Assembly (NCBI GenBank): GCA_046726315.1
Contig: JBKPAG010000012.1
Span: forward strand, 21,113-85,112
Reading direction: 5' to 3'
Source of the DNA: JACVRX01 sp046726315
GTDB lineage: Bacteria > Actinomycetota > Actinomycetes > Jiangellales > Jiangellaceae
Length of the DNA stretch: 64,000 bases
Shown here: positions 17,953 to 25,933 of the stretch, one piece after another
Position numbering within the stretch: the stretch's first letter is position 1
Layout: every line of letters starts with the position of its first letter
The notes under the pieces: model-generated
Databases searched by the model: none
Seen by the model: the letters and a program-made list of their open reading frames with translations, nothing else
What the model was told of the DNA's origin: nothing
Made by a program: the position numbers and the translations under genes

Positions 17953-19653
17953 TTAGAACGGGGGAATGTCGGCGGCTGGCTGCAGGCGATCGGCCGAGTC
18001 TGGTGGGTCGGGATCGCTCGGCGTCGGGTCAGGGTCGCCGGCGGCTGGTTCGGGCTGGAGGATGGGCCCGAGGGGGTCGGGGGTGATGGTGTACGTGTGT
18101 CCGGCAGGGCTGGTGAATTCGAATCGGCCGGGAGCCGGTTGTCGCACTGTCCACCGGCTGTGGTGTTTGCCGATGTGGTGGTTTTCGCAGAACGGGCCGA
18201 GGTTGCCGACCGCGGTCGGCCCGTACGGGTACTCAATCGTGTGGTCGAGGTCGCAGGCCGAGGCAGGCCGGTCGCAGCCAGGCCACCGGCAGGTGCGGTC
18301 CCTTGCGGTGACGTGATCAGCTAGATCCGGCGGCGGGGTGTACCGGGTGCGGCCGTAGTCGAGCAGCGCCCCGCTGACCGGGTCGGTGACCAGCCGACGC
18401 CAGGTGCCATAGCCGGCCAGTCGCCGGGCCACCTCGCCCGGGATCGGGCCATACCCGGCCAGGTGCCCGGGCTGGTCGTCCAGGCCGAGCAGCATGCTGA
18501 TCGGCACGGTGACCTGCACGGCGACAGGGCGGCGGTGCCGGCCGTCGAGGCGTTGTCCGCACGGGCAGCCGCCCAGCCGTCCGGTAGCCAAAGCCAGCCA
18601 GCCCATTTGGGCCAGCGCGTCCGCCCGCCGCTGCGCCAGGGTGCGCCCGTCGTCGGGGTCGGTGCGCTTGCTCGCCGCGGCGGCGGCCGCCACGGCGGTT
18701 TCGATCGCGGCCGCGTCGGCGGCCGGCAGGTAGGCCTCCAGCCAGGCCATCCCGTCCTTCGCCGGGGTGACCCGCACGAACCGGTTGTCTGTGGCCTTCT
18801 CCGCCTGGGCGGCCATGGTCTGCGGGTCCAACCGGTGCAGGGCTCGGATGATCATCCGGCGCAGTTGAGGCGCGGTCAACTCCTCGGCCCGCTCCAGCAC
18901 CTCGGCCTCCACCGTGCGGGCCAGTCCCAGGTCGTGCCCGCGCAACGCGGCGGCGATCACCTCGGCCCGGTGGGCATCGATCCGGCCCTGCTCCAACGCG
19001 GCGCCGGTGGCCGGCAGGTCCGCACACCAGACCTGGGCCCGGGCGGCGAGGCCCTCACCGTCGCGGGGGGTCAACGTCAGCCGGGCGGCGACCTCGAGGC
19101 CGGTGACCCGCAGCGGGCTCATCGACTCGATCTGCTGCCCGGACGCCGCCGGCGCCATCTCCGCCCGACGGGACAGTTCCATGATCACGGTGGCCTGTTT
19201 CGCCGCCGCCCAGGACCCGATCCGCTGCCAACCGGCGACGGTCTCCACCAGCTCATACGCCCCCACCTCCGGCAGGTTCGCAGCGTCCAAGATGGTGGCC
19301 AGTTCGGGTCCGGGCGCCATGTCCTCCACGCTGGGCAGGCGCTCGGGCACCAACACCGACGGCTCGGCCACGTCGGCCGGACCAGCCGGCGGGGATTCTT
19401 CTCCGGGTGGAATCTGCCCGCCGGCGGCGGGCTCGGCGTCCAGGGCGGCGAACAACGCCGCTGCGTCAACGTCGGGGTCTGGGCCGAACAGCGCCTCCTC
19501 CACCGGATCCCACACCAACCCACCCGCCTCGATGCCCTCTACCAGCGCCGCCAACCGCACCGGATCCACCGCCCCCGGCCGCAACGGCATGACGTGGCCA
19601 TAGTCGACACCCGCGCCCTCGCGGGGTGTCTGGCCTTCCGCTGTATCGAACAT
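17953..19653 (-). CDS. DUF222/HNH endonuclease (13E12-repeat-like), SOS-controlled
   Basis: This 566-aa protein of the actinobacterial DUF222-HNH family has a long helical DUF222 region (VAGWQRIGSWAAAKQATVIME to ALAQMGWLALATGRLGG). The C-terminal HNH nuclease shows CRWPGCDRPASACDLDHTIEYPYGPTAVGNLGPF and ENHHIGKH. 13E12 members are mobile-like, multicopy in mycobacteria, and some are LexA-controlled. A perfect LexA box overlaps the start. I place the start at ATG 19653, which would be leaderless from the promoter at 19661-19689; an in-frame ATG at 19665 lies within the -10. It sits between the box and dnaE2, so LexA would control both. The nuclease target is unknown. Confidence 0.85.
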   Translation of the reverse strand: MFDTAEGQTPREGAGVDYGHVMPLRPGAVDPVRLAALVEGIEAGGLVWDPVEEALFGPDPDVDAAALFAALDAEPAAGGQIPPGEESPPAGPADVAEPSVLVPERLPSVEDMAPGPELATILDAANLPEVGAYELVETVAGWQRIGSWAAAKQATVIMELSRRAEMAPAASGQQIESMSPLRVTGLEVAARLTLTPRDGEGLAARAQVWCADLPATGAALEQGRIDAHRAEVIAAALRGHDLGLARTVEAEVLERAEELTAPQLRRMIIRALHRLDPQTMAAQAEKATDNRFVRVTPAKDGMAWLEAYLPAADAAAIETAVAAAAAASKRTDPDDGRTLAQRRADALAQMGWLALATGRLGGCPCGQRLDGRHRRPVAVQVTVPISMLLGLDDQPGHLAGYGPIPGEVARRLAGYGTWRRLVTDPVSGALLDYGRTRYTPPPDLADHVTARDRTCRWPGCDRPASACDLDHTIEYPYGPTAVGNLGPFCENHHIGKHHSRWTVRQPAPGRFEFTSPAGHTYTITPDPLGPILQPEPAAGDPDPTPSDPDPPDSADRLQPAADIPPF

Positions 19654-19661
19654 GTGTTCGA
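19646..19661. promoter_or_regulatory. LexA (SOS) box of the HNH-dnaE2-nucS unit
   Basis: TCGAACATGTGTTCGA matches the actinobacterial LexA consensus TCGAAC-N4-GTTCGA at every position. It begins at the last base of the -10 hexamer (minus strand) and covers the predicted transcription start, so bound LexA would block initiation. Confidence 0.92.
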
Positions 19662-19689
19662 GCATAGCAAGGACGCCTGACAAGCAAAA
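19661..19689 (-). promoter_or_regulatory. Predicted SOS promoter upstream of the HNH gene
   Basis: Read on the minus strand: TTTTGC (19689-19684), a 17-bp spacer, then TATGCT (19666-19661). The ATG at 19653 lies 7 nt past the -10, which predicts a leaderless mRNA. The -10 is good; the -35 is weak. Confidence 0.55.
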
Positions 19690-19799
19690 CCCTTGTGGCA
19701 CCTCTGGGGACAACCGTCCCAGAATCCAGGGATCCTTCGACAGACTCAGCGGCCAGCGACCCGGCAACGAAGACGCCGCCGCGGCGGCAGACTGGAGCT

Positions 19800-20387
19800 G
19801 TGGGTCGTACCGCCCTCGGGTTCTGCAATCGAACCGGCTCCGCCAGTGCCGTCGCCATCGGCGAGGATGGAACGAACCAGCTGGCGATGCTCGGTCGGTG
19901 GGAAATCGACCTCACCGACAATCGCGTCCCAGCCCAGGTCTTCCATGCAGTCGAAGGCTGGGACTTGTCGACGGCCGTGCCGCACGTCGAGAAAGCGATC
20001 AAGATCGTACGCCAGGTAGCGGTGCGGCGCCTCGGCGAACTGATCGGGGGCCTGCCGGACGTGGTGGCTGTGGGCGTCATCGGCAGAGACACGGACCGGC
20101 CGATCCCGGTAGCAAAGGCACTGACCGCGCACCCGCTCATGCACGCCGCCGAGGGAGAGCTGTATCGCGACGCACTCGTCGACGCAGCAACCGAAACACC
20201 GCTGGACGTCAGCCAGATTCCACGATGGCGCGCCGATGAACTGCTCCAGGATGCGGTCATTGCGGAGATCGTCGCAGGACTTGGCGCGCAGGTGGGACCG
20301 CCGTGGCGCAAGGAGCAGAAGCGCGCGGCCGTCGCGGCGTTGACTGCTCTCCGTGCAGTCAACTTCAATCAAGATTCTCGATCGTGA
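19800..20387 (+). CDS. Conserved-looking protein of unknown function, about 195 aa
   Basis: The frame is open to 20387 and reads like a soluble globular protein: TALGFCNRTGSASAVAIGED, WEIDLTD, QVFHAVEGWDL, and a long helix VEKAIKIVRQVAVRRLGELI. GLPDVVAVGVIGRD and a C-terminal helical region follow. I recognise no family or catalytic motif. GTG 19800 is chosen because recognisable sequence begins there; GGAG sits only 2 nt before it, and the frame could start as early as GTG 19695. It lies between the two SOS units on the opposite strand, and its end overlaps the convergent peptidase gene by 23 bp. Confidence 0.55.
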   Translation: MGRTALGFCNRTGSASAVAIGEDGTNQLAMLGRWEIDLTDNRVPAQVFHAVEGWDLSTAVPHVEKAIKIVRQVAVRRLGELIGGLPDVVAVGVIGRDTDRPIPVAKALTAHPLMHAAEGELYRDALVDAATETPLDVSQIPRWRADELLQDAVIAEIVAGLGAQVGPPWRKEQKRAAVAALTALRAVNFNQDSRS

Positions 20388-22296
20388 TCTTCTCGATCTC
20401 ATCGGCGACGTCGAGCCCGAACACACGCGAATAGAAATACGACTCGGCCTCGAGCGCCCGCTTGATGTTCTCTGCGTTGCGAAAGCCGTGTTGCTCCCCT
20501 TGGAAGGTTACATATGCGGTCGGCAATCCCTTGTTCCGGACGGCGACGAACATCGCCTCCGACTGGTTGGGCGGCACGACCGGGTCATCGAGACCCTGCA
20601 GCAAGATCAGCGGTGCCGAGATCTGGTCGGCGAAGTGAATCGGCGAGCGTTTGACGTACAGGTCGCGACGTTCCGGGTATGGCCCGATCAGGTTGTCGAG
20701 GTAACGCGACTCGAATTTATGAGTCTCTTTCGCCAGGGCTTCGATGTCGCTCACCCCGTAGTAGCTCGCACCGGCTGTGAACACATCGCGGAAGGTGAGC
20801 GCGCATAGGGTCGTGTAGCCGCCCGCACTGCCACCCGTTATCGCCATGCGGTCGCCGTCTACCAGCTTCTGTCGAACGAGGAAGCGGGCGCCGTTCACGC
20901 AATCGTCCACATCGACGACACCCCATTGCCCGTTCAGCCGCTCACGGTAATCCCGGCCGTATCCAGTGCTGCCGCCGTAGTTCACGTCGAGCACGGCGAA
21001 GCCGCGACTGGTCCAGAACTGGATCGGCAAGCACAGCCCAACAGAGGCCGCCGCGGTTGGCCCGCCATGGCTCATGACAACGGCCGGTGGACGTTCGCCA
21101 GGCGGCGCAGCGAAGTCCCTGTTCTTCGGGGCATAAAAGAAAGCGTGCGCCGTCAAGCCGTTCTCAGTGGGGTACTCGATCGGCTGCGCGACCGAGATGT
21201 AGCCCGGGTCTATCGCCAGCTCACTGGATCGCCACAATGTCGTGAACGAATCGGAGCTGACCTCCCATTGCACGACTTCCGAGAAGTTCGTGCGTGTTTC
21301 GCCGATAAACGTAACGTTCTGCTGGGTCGCGCGGAGGACCTTGATCGTGTTGTAGGGCGATTCGATTTCGCGCAGCTCGTGCGTCTGCATGTCCAGCTCT
21401 GCCAGCCGCGTCATTCCATCCTGCACGAGAGCACATGCGATCAAGGAAGGCTGGACAAACGCATAGAAACTCTGCCCGAACACCCACTGCGGTCCGCCGA
21501 ACTCGGCATCCATCGGATACAGCGCCTCGGTCCGGCCGTCCTGAAACCGATAAAGGTTCCACCAACCGGTCCGATCGGAGCTGAAGTGCAGTACGCCATC
21601 CGGCGACCATTCCGGCTGGCCGATCGACTCGCGTTCGCCGCCTGCCACCAGCTGGTGGTTCACCAGCGACCCGTCGGCATGCACATCGGCCAGCCACAGC
21701 TCGGTGCCGTCCCATGGCATGTTGGGGTGGTTCCAGGTGAGCCATACCAACCTCGTTCCGTCCGGGTCGAGGCGTGGTGTCGAGTAGAAGTCACGTCCAC
21801 TCTCCAGCACCTGGCCGCCGGCTTCGTCGCCGGCGCAATCCACACTCACGATGGCGTTGACCGCCTCGCCGCCGGCCGTGTGGTCCTCGCGCACACAGAT
21901 CAGCCGGCCGCGAGGTGCGTCGACCACGGCGTCCGCGAACCGATGCCTCGCGTCCGACTCCGGTGTGATCGGAACCGGCTCACCCGGTTCGGCCAGGCGA
22001 TATAGCCGCTGGTCACGAAAGTCGGCGAAGTAGACGACGCCCGCACGGACGGCATACGCACCGCCGCCGTACTCGTGCACCCGTGTGCGCACATCGAACG
22101 TCGTCGGCACGACGTCTGCCATCTCGCCGCCACGCCAGCGGACCAGGACGTTGCGACCGTCTTCAGCCGGCCGACTCTCGACCCAGTACACGTCGTCTCC
22201 GTCCAGCGACACCTGACCGAGATGAATCTCGCCTGCGGCGACGAGGCCGGCGGTGATCGGCGATTTCCAGGTGCCGTACGGAGCGGTGACGGTCAC
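20365..22296 (-). CDS. S9-family peptidase (dipeptidyl/acylaminoacyl-peptidase type)
   Basis: This 643-aa serine peptidase has an N-terminal beta-propeller (repeats such as RLDPDGTRLVWLTWNHP and QPEWSPDGVLHFSSDRTGWWNLY). A C-terminal alpha/beta hydrolase domain follows from about residue 390. The catalytic Ser is in GGSAGGYTT (~489), the Asp in LQGLDDPVVPP (~570) and the His in GEQHGFR (~599). No signal peptide is visible, so it is cytoplasmic. Start GTG 22296 is chosen because similarity begins at TVTAPYGTWKSP. The start is 7 bp after the imuB stop on the same strand, so the gene very likely rides on the LexA-controlled imuA'-imuB transcript. Confidence 0.9.
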   Translation of the reverse strand: MTVTAPYGTWKSPITAGLVAAGEIHLGQVSLDGDDVYWVESRPAEDGRNVLVRWRGGEMADVVPTTFDVRTRVHEYGGGAYAVRAGVVYFADFRDQRLYRLAEPGEPVPITPESDARHRFADAVVDAPRGRLICVREDHTAGGEAVNAIVSVDCAGDEAGGQVLESGRDFYSTPRLDPDGTRLVWLTWNHPNMPWDGTELWLADVHADGSLVNHQLVAGGERESIGQPEWSPDGVLHFSSDRTGWWNLYRFQDGRTEALYPMDAEFGGPQWVFGQSFYAFVQPSLIACALVQDGMTRLAELDMQTHELREIESPYNTIKVLRATQQNVTFIGETRTNFSEVVQWEVSSDSFTTLWRSSELAIDPGYISVAQPIEYPTENGLTAHAFFYAPKNRDFAAPPGERPPAVVMSHGGPTAAASVGLCLPIQFWTSRGFAVLDVNYGGSTGYGRDYRERLNGQWGVVDVDDCVNGARFLVRQKLVDGDRMAITGGSAGGYTTLCALTFRDVFTAGASYYGVSDIEALAKETHKFESRYLDNLIGPYPERRDLYVKRSPIHFADQISAPLILLQGLDDPVVPPNQSEAMFVAVRNKGLPTAYVTFQGEQHGFRNAENIKRALEAESYFYSRVFGLDVADEIEKITIENLD

Positions 22297-22303
22297 GTGC
22301 GGA

Positions 22304-23857
22304 TCATATGTAGCTCGCCTCGACCTGCCACCGCCCACGATGCAGGACCAGCAGCCACGCCCGGCCGTCCGCCGTGCACACCTGGAAGCGGACGTGGCGA
22401 CGGGCGAGTTCGGTGTCCCACCAATGCTCGACCGACGGCCACGGGCCGGTCCAGCCGATCACCGCCAGCGTTGGACCGCCAGACAACGACAGGGCAGCCG
22501 GTGCCGACGAGACCTCGCTGCGTCCGCTGACCGTTACGGGCCGACCGTCAACGTCGGTGACAGCGACGGGCACCGGCGAGGAATGAACGACAGCAGGAAA
22601 AGGCTCGGGCACCCGGCCCGGCCATGGTCCCTCGGCGGGCAGCCGTGGCTCGAGCCGGTCTCCCCACGGCACCCGCAGGACCTGCTCGGCCGGCCCACGG
22701 CCACCAGCCAACACCGGTGTGGTCACCCCGGGATGGCCGAGCATCGCCTGCACGCGGGTGGCTGCGCGGTCGATCCGGTCGTCGGCCACCCCCGGCCCCC
22801 ACAGCGCGAGTTGGTGGCCACTGCCCTGAACCAGTTGGTCCGGAGCCAGCCGCAGTAACACCACGCCCCCGACCAGAGCATCGGCCGAGCCCGGTTCGTC
22901 GACCCGCCACGCGTCGAGTTGCCAGCGCACCCGCTCGGCCACCGCCGACGATGAGAGCAGCCCGTCGTGCCGCCACAGCCGCGACCTGCTCCGCCCGTCC
23001 TCGGTCGTCACCTCCACTTCGACCCGAACGCAGGACAACCCCCGGGTGGCGAGGTTGGCATGCAACTGGTCAGCCAGGCTCTTGGCGGCGAACACCACCG
23101 ACTCGGACTGCTCCACCGGCGGATCGAGCTTCAGCACCGCGGCCAGGTCCTCACCCGGTGCCCGGGTGGCCGGAGGTCTCGGTTCGCGACCGCTGGCCAG
23201 CCGGTGCGCCGCCGCGGCATCGACCCCGAACCTGGTCAGGACGTCACCCGACGGCAGCGCGGCAAACTTTCCCAAAGTCCGGATGCCCAGCCGATGCAGC
23301 AGCCCTACCAGCTCCAGCTCATCGGGGAGGATGCGCACGACACTCAACGCGGAGAGCGGGTGCGGGGCGAGGAACCGGGCGGTCTCCCCCGAGGGAACCA
23401 CGATCCCGGCCGGCTCCACCTGCGCCGCCAGCACCGCCGCGAACACCCCGTCGGCCACCCCGACTGCGCACTCGAAACCCCGCGCCGTCACTGCCGCACA
23501 AACGAGATCGACCAGCACCTGCTCGCCGCCGAAGTAGCGCGACGGCCCCCGCGCGGGCACCGCGCACAAGCCCGGCCGCACTACCTCGACCCGCGGGCAG
23601 AACGACTCGACGACCGACGCCACCTGCTCGAAGCACCGGGCCTGGACCTGCGGCTCCTCGGCGTGCACCGCAAGACCCGGACAGTGTCGCTGCGCGTCGC
23701 GTAACCGTTGGCCCCGCCGGACGCCGGACTCCCGGGCTGCCGACGTACACGCCGTGATCCGCCCGCCCGCCACGACCGCGGCCGGCGTATCCGCGTCGGC
23801 GCCGACTGCGACAACCGGCCAGTCCGGGCACCACACCACAAGCGTCCGTGCGCTCAT
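22304..23857 (-). CDS. imuB: ImuB, catalytically inactive Y-family polymerase adaptor
   Basis: This 517-aa Y-family-like protein begins TLVVWCPDWPVVAVG. In this position active Y polymerases carry the first catalytic Asp in a DxD-type motif; ImuB lacks the acidic triad and acts as the clamp-binding hub between ImuA' and DnaE2. Other landmarks are YFGGEQVLVDLV, GVADGVFAAVLAAQ, a helix-hairpin region LLHRLGIRTLGKFAALP and a little-finger domain ending near GSGHQLALWG. The C-terminal ~90 residues contain ALSLSGGPTLAVIGWTGPWP, common in ImuB. Its ATG overlaps the imuA' stop (ATGA). Confidence 0.93.
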   Translation of the reverse strand: MSARTLVVWCPDWPVVAVGADADTPAAVVAGGRITACTSAARESGVRRGQRLRDAQRHCPGLAVHAEEPQVQARCFEQVASVVESFCPRVEVVRPGLCAVPARGPSRYFGGEQVLVDLVCAAVTARGFECAVGVADGVFAAVLAAQVEPAGIVVPSGETARFLAPHPLSALSVVRILPDELELVGLLHRLGIRTLGKFAALPSGDVLTRFGVDAAAAHRLASGREPRPPATRAPGEDLAAVLKLDPPVEQSESVVFAAKSLADQLHANLATRGLSCVRVEVEVTTEDGRSRSRLWRHDGLLSSSAVAERVRWQLDAWRVDEPGSADALVGGVVLLRLAPDQLVQGSGHQLALWGPGVADDRIDRAATRVQAMLGHPGVTTPVLAGGRGPAEQVLRVPWGDRLEPRLPAEGPWPGRVPEPFPAVVHSSPVPVAVTDVDGRPVTVSGRSEVSSAPAALSLSGGPTLAVIGWTGPWPSVEHWWDTELARRHVRFQVCTADGRAWLLVLHRGRWQVEASYI

Positions 23858-24474
23858 CCGGCTTCCTCGACCGGGACGAGATCGGCCAGGCCAATCGAGC
23901 CGTCCGGACCCGGCAACCATAGCCATGCCTTTCGCGGTGGGCCCTTCCCCTCGACCACTACTTGGACCCGACGTCCGCGGAGATGTCCGTGCCCGTCGGA
24001 AAGGCCGGTCCACAGCGACGACGCCACCCGCAGTTTTACCTGGGAGCCCTCCCAGGAACCCGTCACGACCAGCACGGCGCCGTGGCGGCGAGCGTGCGCC
24101 GTCAGCCGTCGTACTTGCACCGCCGACGGAGGCATGGGCGGGCGGAGCAGCACCAACTCGACCGCATTGAGCATGGTGGCCACGACCTCCGGCCATCGCT
24201 CGCCCGGCTCGTCGACCAGCAGCAGCCGCTGCGGATCCACCCCCATTGCGACGGCCGCCAGGACACCGAGATCCGGCATACCGACGGCCGCGCACCATCC
24301 CCCGTCGGCCGACACTCCAGCCGCCAGCGCCGTTGCCAGCGCTCCAGCGCTGTCGACCGACACCACCTGGCCGCGGCGCAGCCCGGGCAGGACACCGTGC
24401 AACGCCGGCAGTACTGGCAGCAGGTCTGGCTCCGCGACAACGGCGTCGGGAGTCGGAGCCAGCAGTGCCGCCAT
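23854..24474 (-). CDS. imuA': ImuA' (RecA-like SOS mutasome accessory protein)
   Basis: A 206-aa RecA-fold-like protein: LPGLRRGQVVSVDSAGALATALAAG is at the P-loop position but lacks a proper GxxxxGKT, as in actinobacterial ImuA'. It also has VGMPDLGVLAAVAMGVDPQRLLLVDEPG and a C-terminal basic region RRVQVVVEGKGPPRKAW. ImuA' works with ImuB and DnaE2 in damage-induced mutagenesis. The ATG is 11 bp from a perfect LexA box and 6 nt from the -10, implying a leaderless mRNA. It overlaps imuB by 4 bp. Confidence 0.88.
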   Translation of the reverse strand: MAALLAPTPDAVVAEPDLLPVLPALHGVLPGLRRGQVVSVDSAGALATALAAGVSADGGWCAAVGMPDLGVLAAVAMGVDPQRLLLVDEPGERWPEVVATMLNAVELVLLRPPMPPSAVQVRRLTAHARRHGAVLVVTGSWEGSQVKLRVASSLWTGLSDGHGHLRGRRVQVVVEGKGPPRKAWLWLPGPDGSIGLADLVPVEEAG

Positions 24475-24480
24475 GACTTC

Positions 24481-24509
24481 ACTATCGAACGTTTGTTCGA
24501 ATCAGTCAA
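24481..24509 (-). promoter_or_regulatory. Predicted SOS promoter of imuA'
   Basis: Read on the minus strand: TTGACT (24509-24504), a 17-bp spacer filled by the LexA box, and GATAGT (24486-24481). The imuA' ATG begins 6 nt beyond the -10, so transcription should start at the A of ATG or within a base or two. Confidence 0.7.
24485..24500. promoter_or_regulatory. LexA (SOS) box of imuA'-imuB
   Basis: TCGAACGTTTGTTCGA matches TCGAAC-N4-GTTCGA at every consensus position. It occupies the spacer between the -35 and -10 of the imuA' promoter, a classic repressing position. Confidence 0.93.
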
Positions 24510-24519
24510 GAGGCCGGGT

Positions 24520-25065
24520 CTAGCTGCGGACGAGCACGCTTCCGAACACCGTTCTGGCACGGACTCGCACGACTGGCGCCGACCCGATCGATGCTGGCCT
24601 GCGGACGTCCACCTTCTTCCGACCAAACACCGAGAACCCGGTCAGCTCCACGATGACTCCGTCGGGAACAACGACGTCGATGTCGCCAAACGGGGCCACG
24701 GCCCGTATCTCCACTTCGCCGGCTGGCACAGCCGCCTCCCGCAGATCCAGCTCGACATCACCGAACACGGTCACCGGTGAGATCGTGCCTTCGGCGCGCC
24801 ACCAGCCACTGCGCGCCACGTTGGCGAACACAGAAACCATTCGATGAGGCTGTACCCGCTGTGTGCGCGGCGCACTAGATGACCGTTCGGGTAGATCGGC
24901 GGTGATCCTGGCGAGCTCACCGTGCGTCTGGGCGGAATAAGCGGCCTCGGTTCGCGTGGTCAACTCCCCCAGCGTGAGGCGTCCCTCGACGGATGCTGCC
25001 CGCAAGCGCTCGACTGCCGCTTCCCGTTCGCTGTCCGACGCACGCACGTCGTCGGGGTCGGTCAC
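24520..25065 (-). CDS. DUF1707 protein with LiaF-like C-terminal region
   Basis: This 181-aa protein has an N-terminal DUF1707 domain: VRASDSEREAAVERLRAASVEGRLTLGELTTRTEAAYSA, here with an internal helix pair. The C-terminal beta-rich part resembles the cell-wall-active antibiotic response (LiaF/YvqF) domain: VTVFGDVELDLREA, VAPFGDIDVVVPDGV, GFSVFGRKKVDVRR. No membrane helix is evident. LiaF-type domains sense or modulate envelope stress, but the function here is inferred. Start GTG 25065. Confidence 0.8.
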   Translation of the reverse strand: MTDPDDVRASDSEREAAVERLRAASVEGRLTLGELTTRTEAAYSAQTHGELARITADLPERSSSAPRTQRVQPHRMVSVFANVARSGWWRAEGTISPVTVFGDVELDLREAAVPAGEVEIRAVAPFGDIDVVVPDGVIVELTGFSVFGRKKVDVRRPASIGSAPVVRVRARTVFGSVLVRS

Positions 25066-25114
25066 CTGGACAACGCTAGTGTGCGCTCGGTGTCTGAGCG
25101 CGGCTCGGTGCGCG

Positions 25115-25552
25115 TCAGACTGTGGGTTGGTTCACCACGAAGATGCAGAACGGATGTCCGGCAGGATCGGCGTAGACGCGTAGAAGCTCCTCCGGATCGT
25201 CGGAGCGGTCGTAGAGCAGTCGGGCGCCGAGAGCCAAAGCCCGCTCGTGTTGGACCTCGAGCTCCGCTGCCGTCGGCACCGTCAGGTCCAGATGCAATTG
25301 CTGCGGGATCGGGCCCTCCGGCCGGGTCACCTCCGGCAGCACCGCCACCTGTTGGAACGCCAAGCGGGGATTTCCGGCGGCGTCCCGCAGGCACAACCAG
25401 TCCTGACCCGCCGTGTCCGGCTCTCCGGGAGCTGGCGGCTTATCCCCGGGCCGATACCGCAAGCCCAACAACTGACGGTAGAACTCCGCCAGCACCCGCG
25501 CATCGGTGCAGTCAAGGACCGAGAGCTGCGGGAATCGTTGATCCACCCGCAC
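25115..25552 (-). CDS. VOC-family (glyoxalase-like) protein
   Basis: This 145-aa protein has two betaalphabetabetabeta modules: LSVLDCTDARVLAEFYRQLLGLRY at the start and LHLDLTVPTAAELEVQHERALALGARLLY mid-protein. It closes with YADPAGHPFCIFV. That pattern is typical of small glyoxalase/bleomycin-resistance-like actinobacterial proteins with a metal or ligand pocket. Substrate unknown. GTG start; it lies 49 bp upstream of the DUF1707 gene on the same strand. Confidence 0.82.
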   Translation of the reverse strand: MRVDQRFPQLSVLDCTDARVLAEFYRQLLGLRYRPGDKPPAPGEPDTAGQDWLCLRDAAGNPRLAFQQVAVLPEVTRPEGPIPQQLHLDLTVPTAAELEVQHERALALGARLLYDRSDDPEELLRVYADPAGHPFCIFVVNQPTV

Positions 25553-25594
25553 AGGAACGTCCTCGGCGTCGAGCCGTCACAGTACGCTCGTCCC

Positions 25595-25873
25595 GTGGGC
25601 GTGCTCGTCAGCCTCGCAGCGGTCCTCGCGGTGCCGACAGACCTGCACGGCGGCGTCACCGCAGTGTTCGCCGTAGCCGTGTTGGCGGCCGTGACCGCTG
25701 TCCTGCTGGCGGTCGCCACGCAGGCAGCACGACCGCCTCGACTGTCCTGGTCTGCGCTTCGCTCGGCGGCCCGTCAACGGTCGGAGCAGACCATCTTCCT
25801 CCGGCTGCGCGATCCGGACGCTGCCGGGCGGCCGCAACCCCGAGCACCCGCTGTGCAGCCAACGGCCGGGTAG
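25595..25873 (+). CDS. Small membrane protein upstream of yidC (DUF6412-like)
   Basis: This 92-aa protein has a hydrophobic N-terminal half: GVLVSLAAVLAVPTDLHGG, then AVFAVAVLAAVTAVLLAVA, two membrane helices. A basic cytoplasmic tail follows (SWSALRSAARQRSEQTIFLRLRDPDAAGRPQPR). Small proteins of this layout precede a short YidC paralogue in other actinobacteria (from memory, DUF6412). It starts at GTG and ends 60 bp before yidC, probably as one operon. Confidence 0.7.
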   Translation: MGVLVSLAAVLAVPTDLHGGVTAVFAVAVLAAVTAVLLAVATQAARPPRLSWSALRSAARQRSEQTIFLRLRDPDAAGRPQPRAPAVQPTAG

Positions 25874-25933
25874 GGCTCTCACACCCACTCGCGCCGTCTC
25901 GTCGACCGTTCCCATCCGACGAGGGGCTGACCC

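Noticed and set aside
23854..24474. RecA or SulA gene next to imuB
   Set aside because: The protein lacks a proper Walker A and is half the length of RecA; its position and overlap with imuB identify it as ImuA'.
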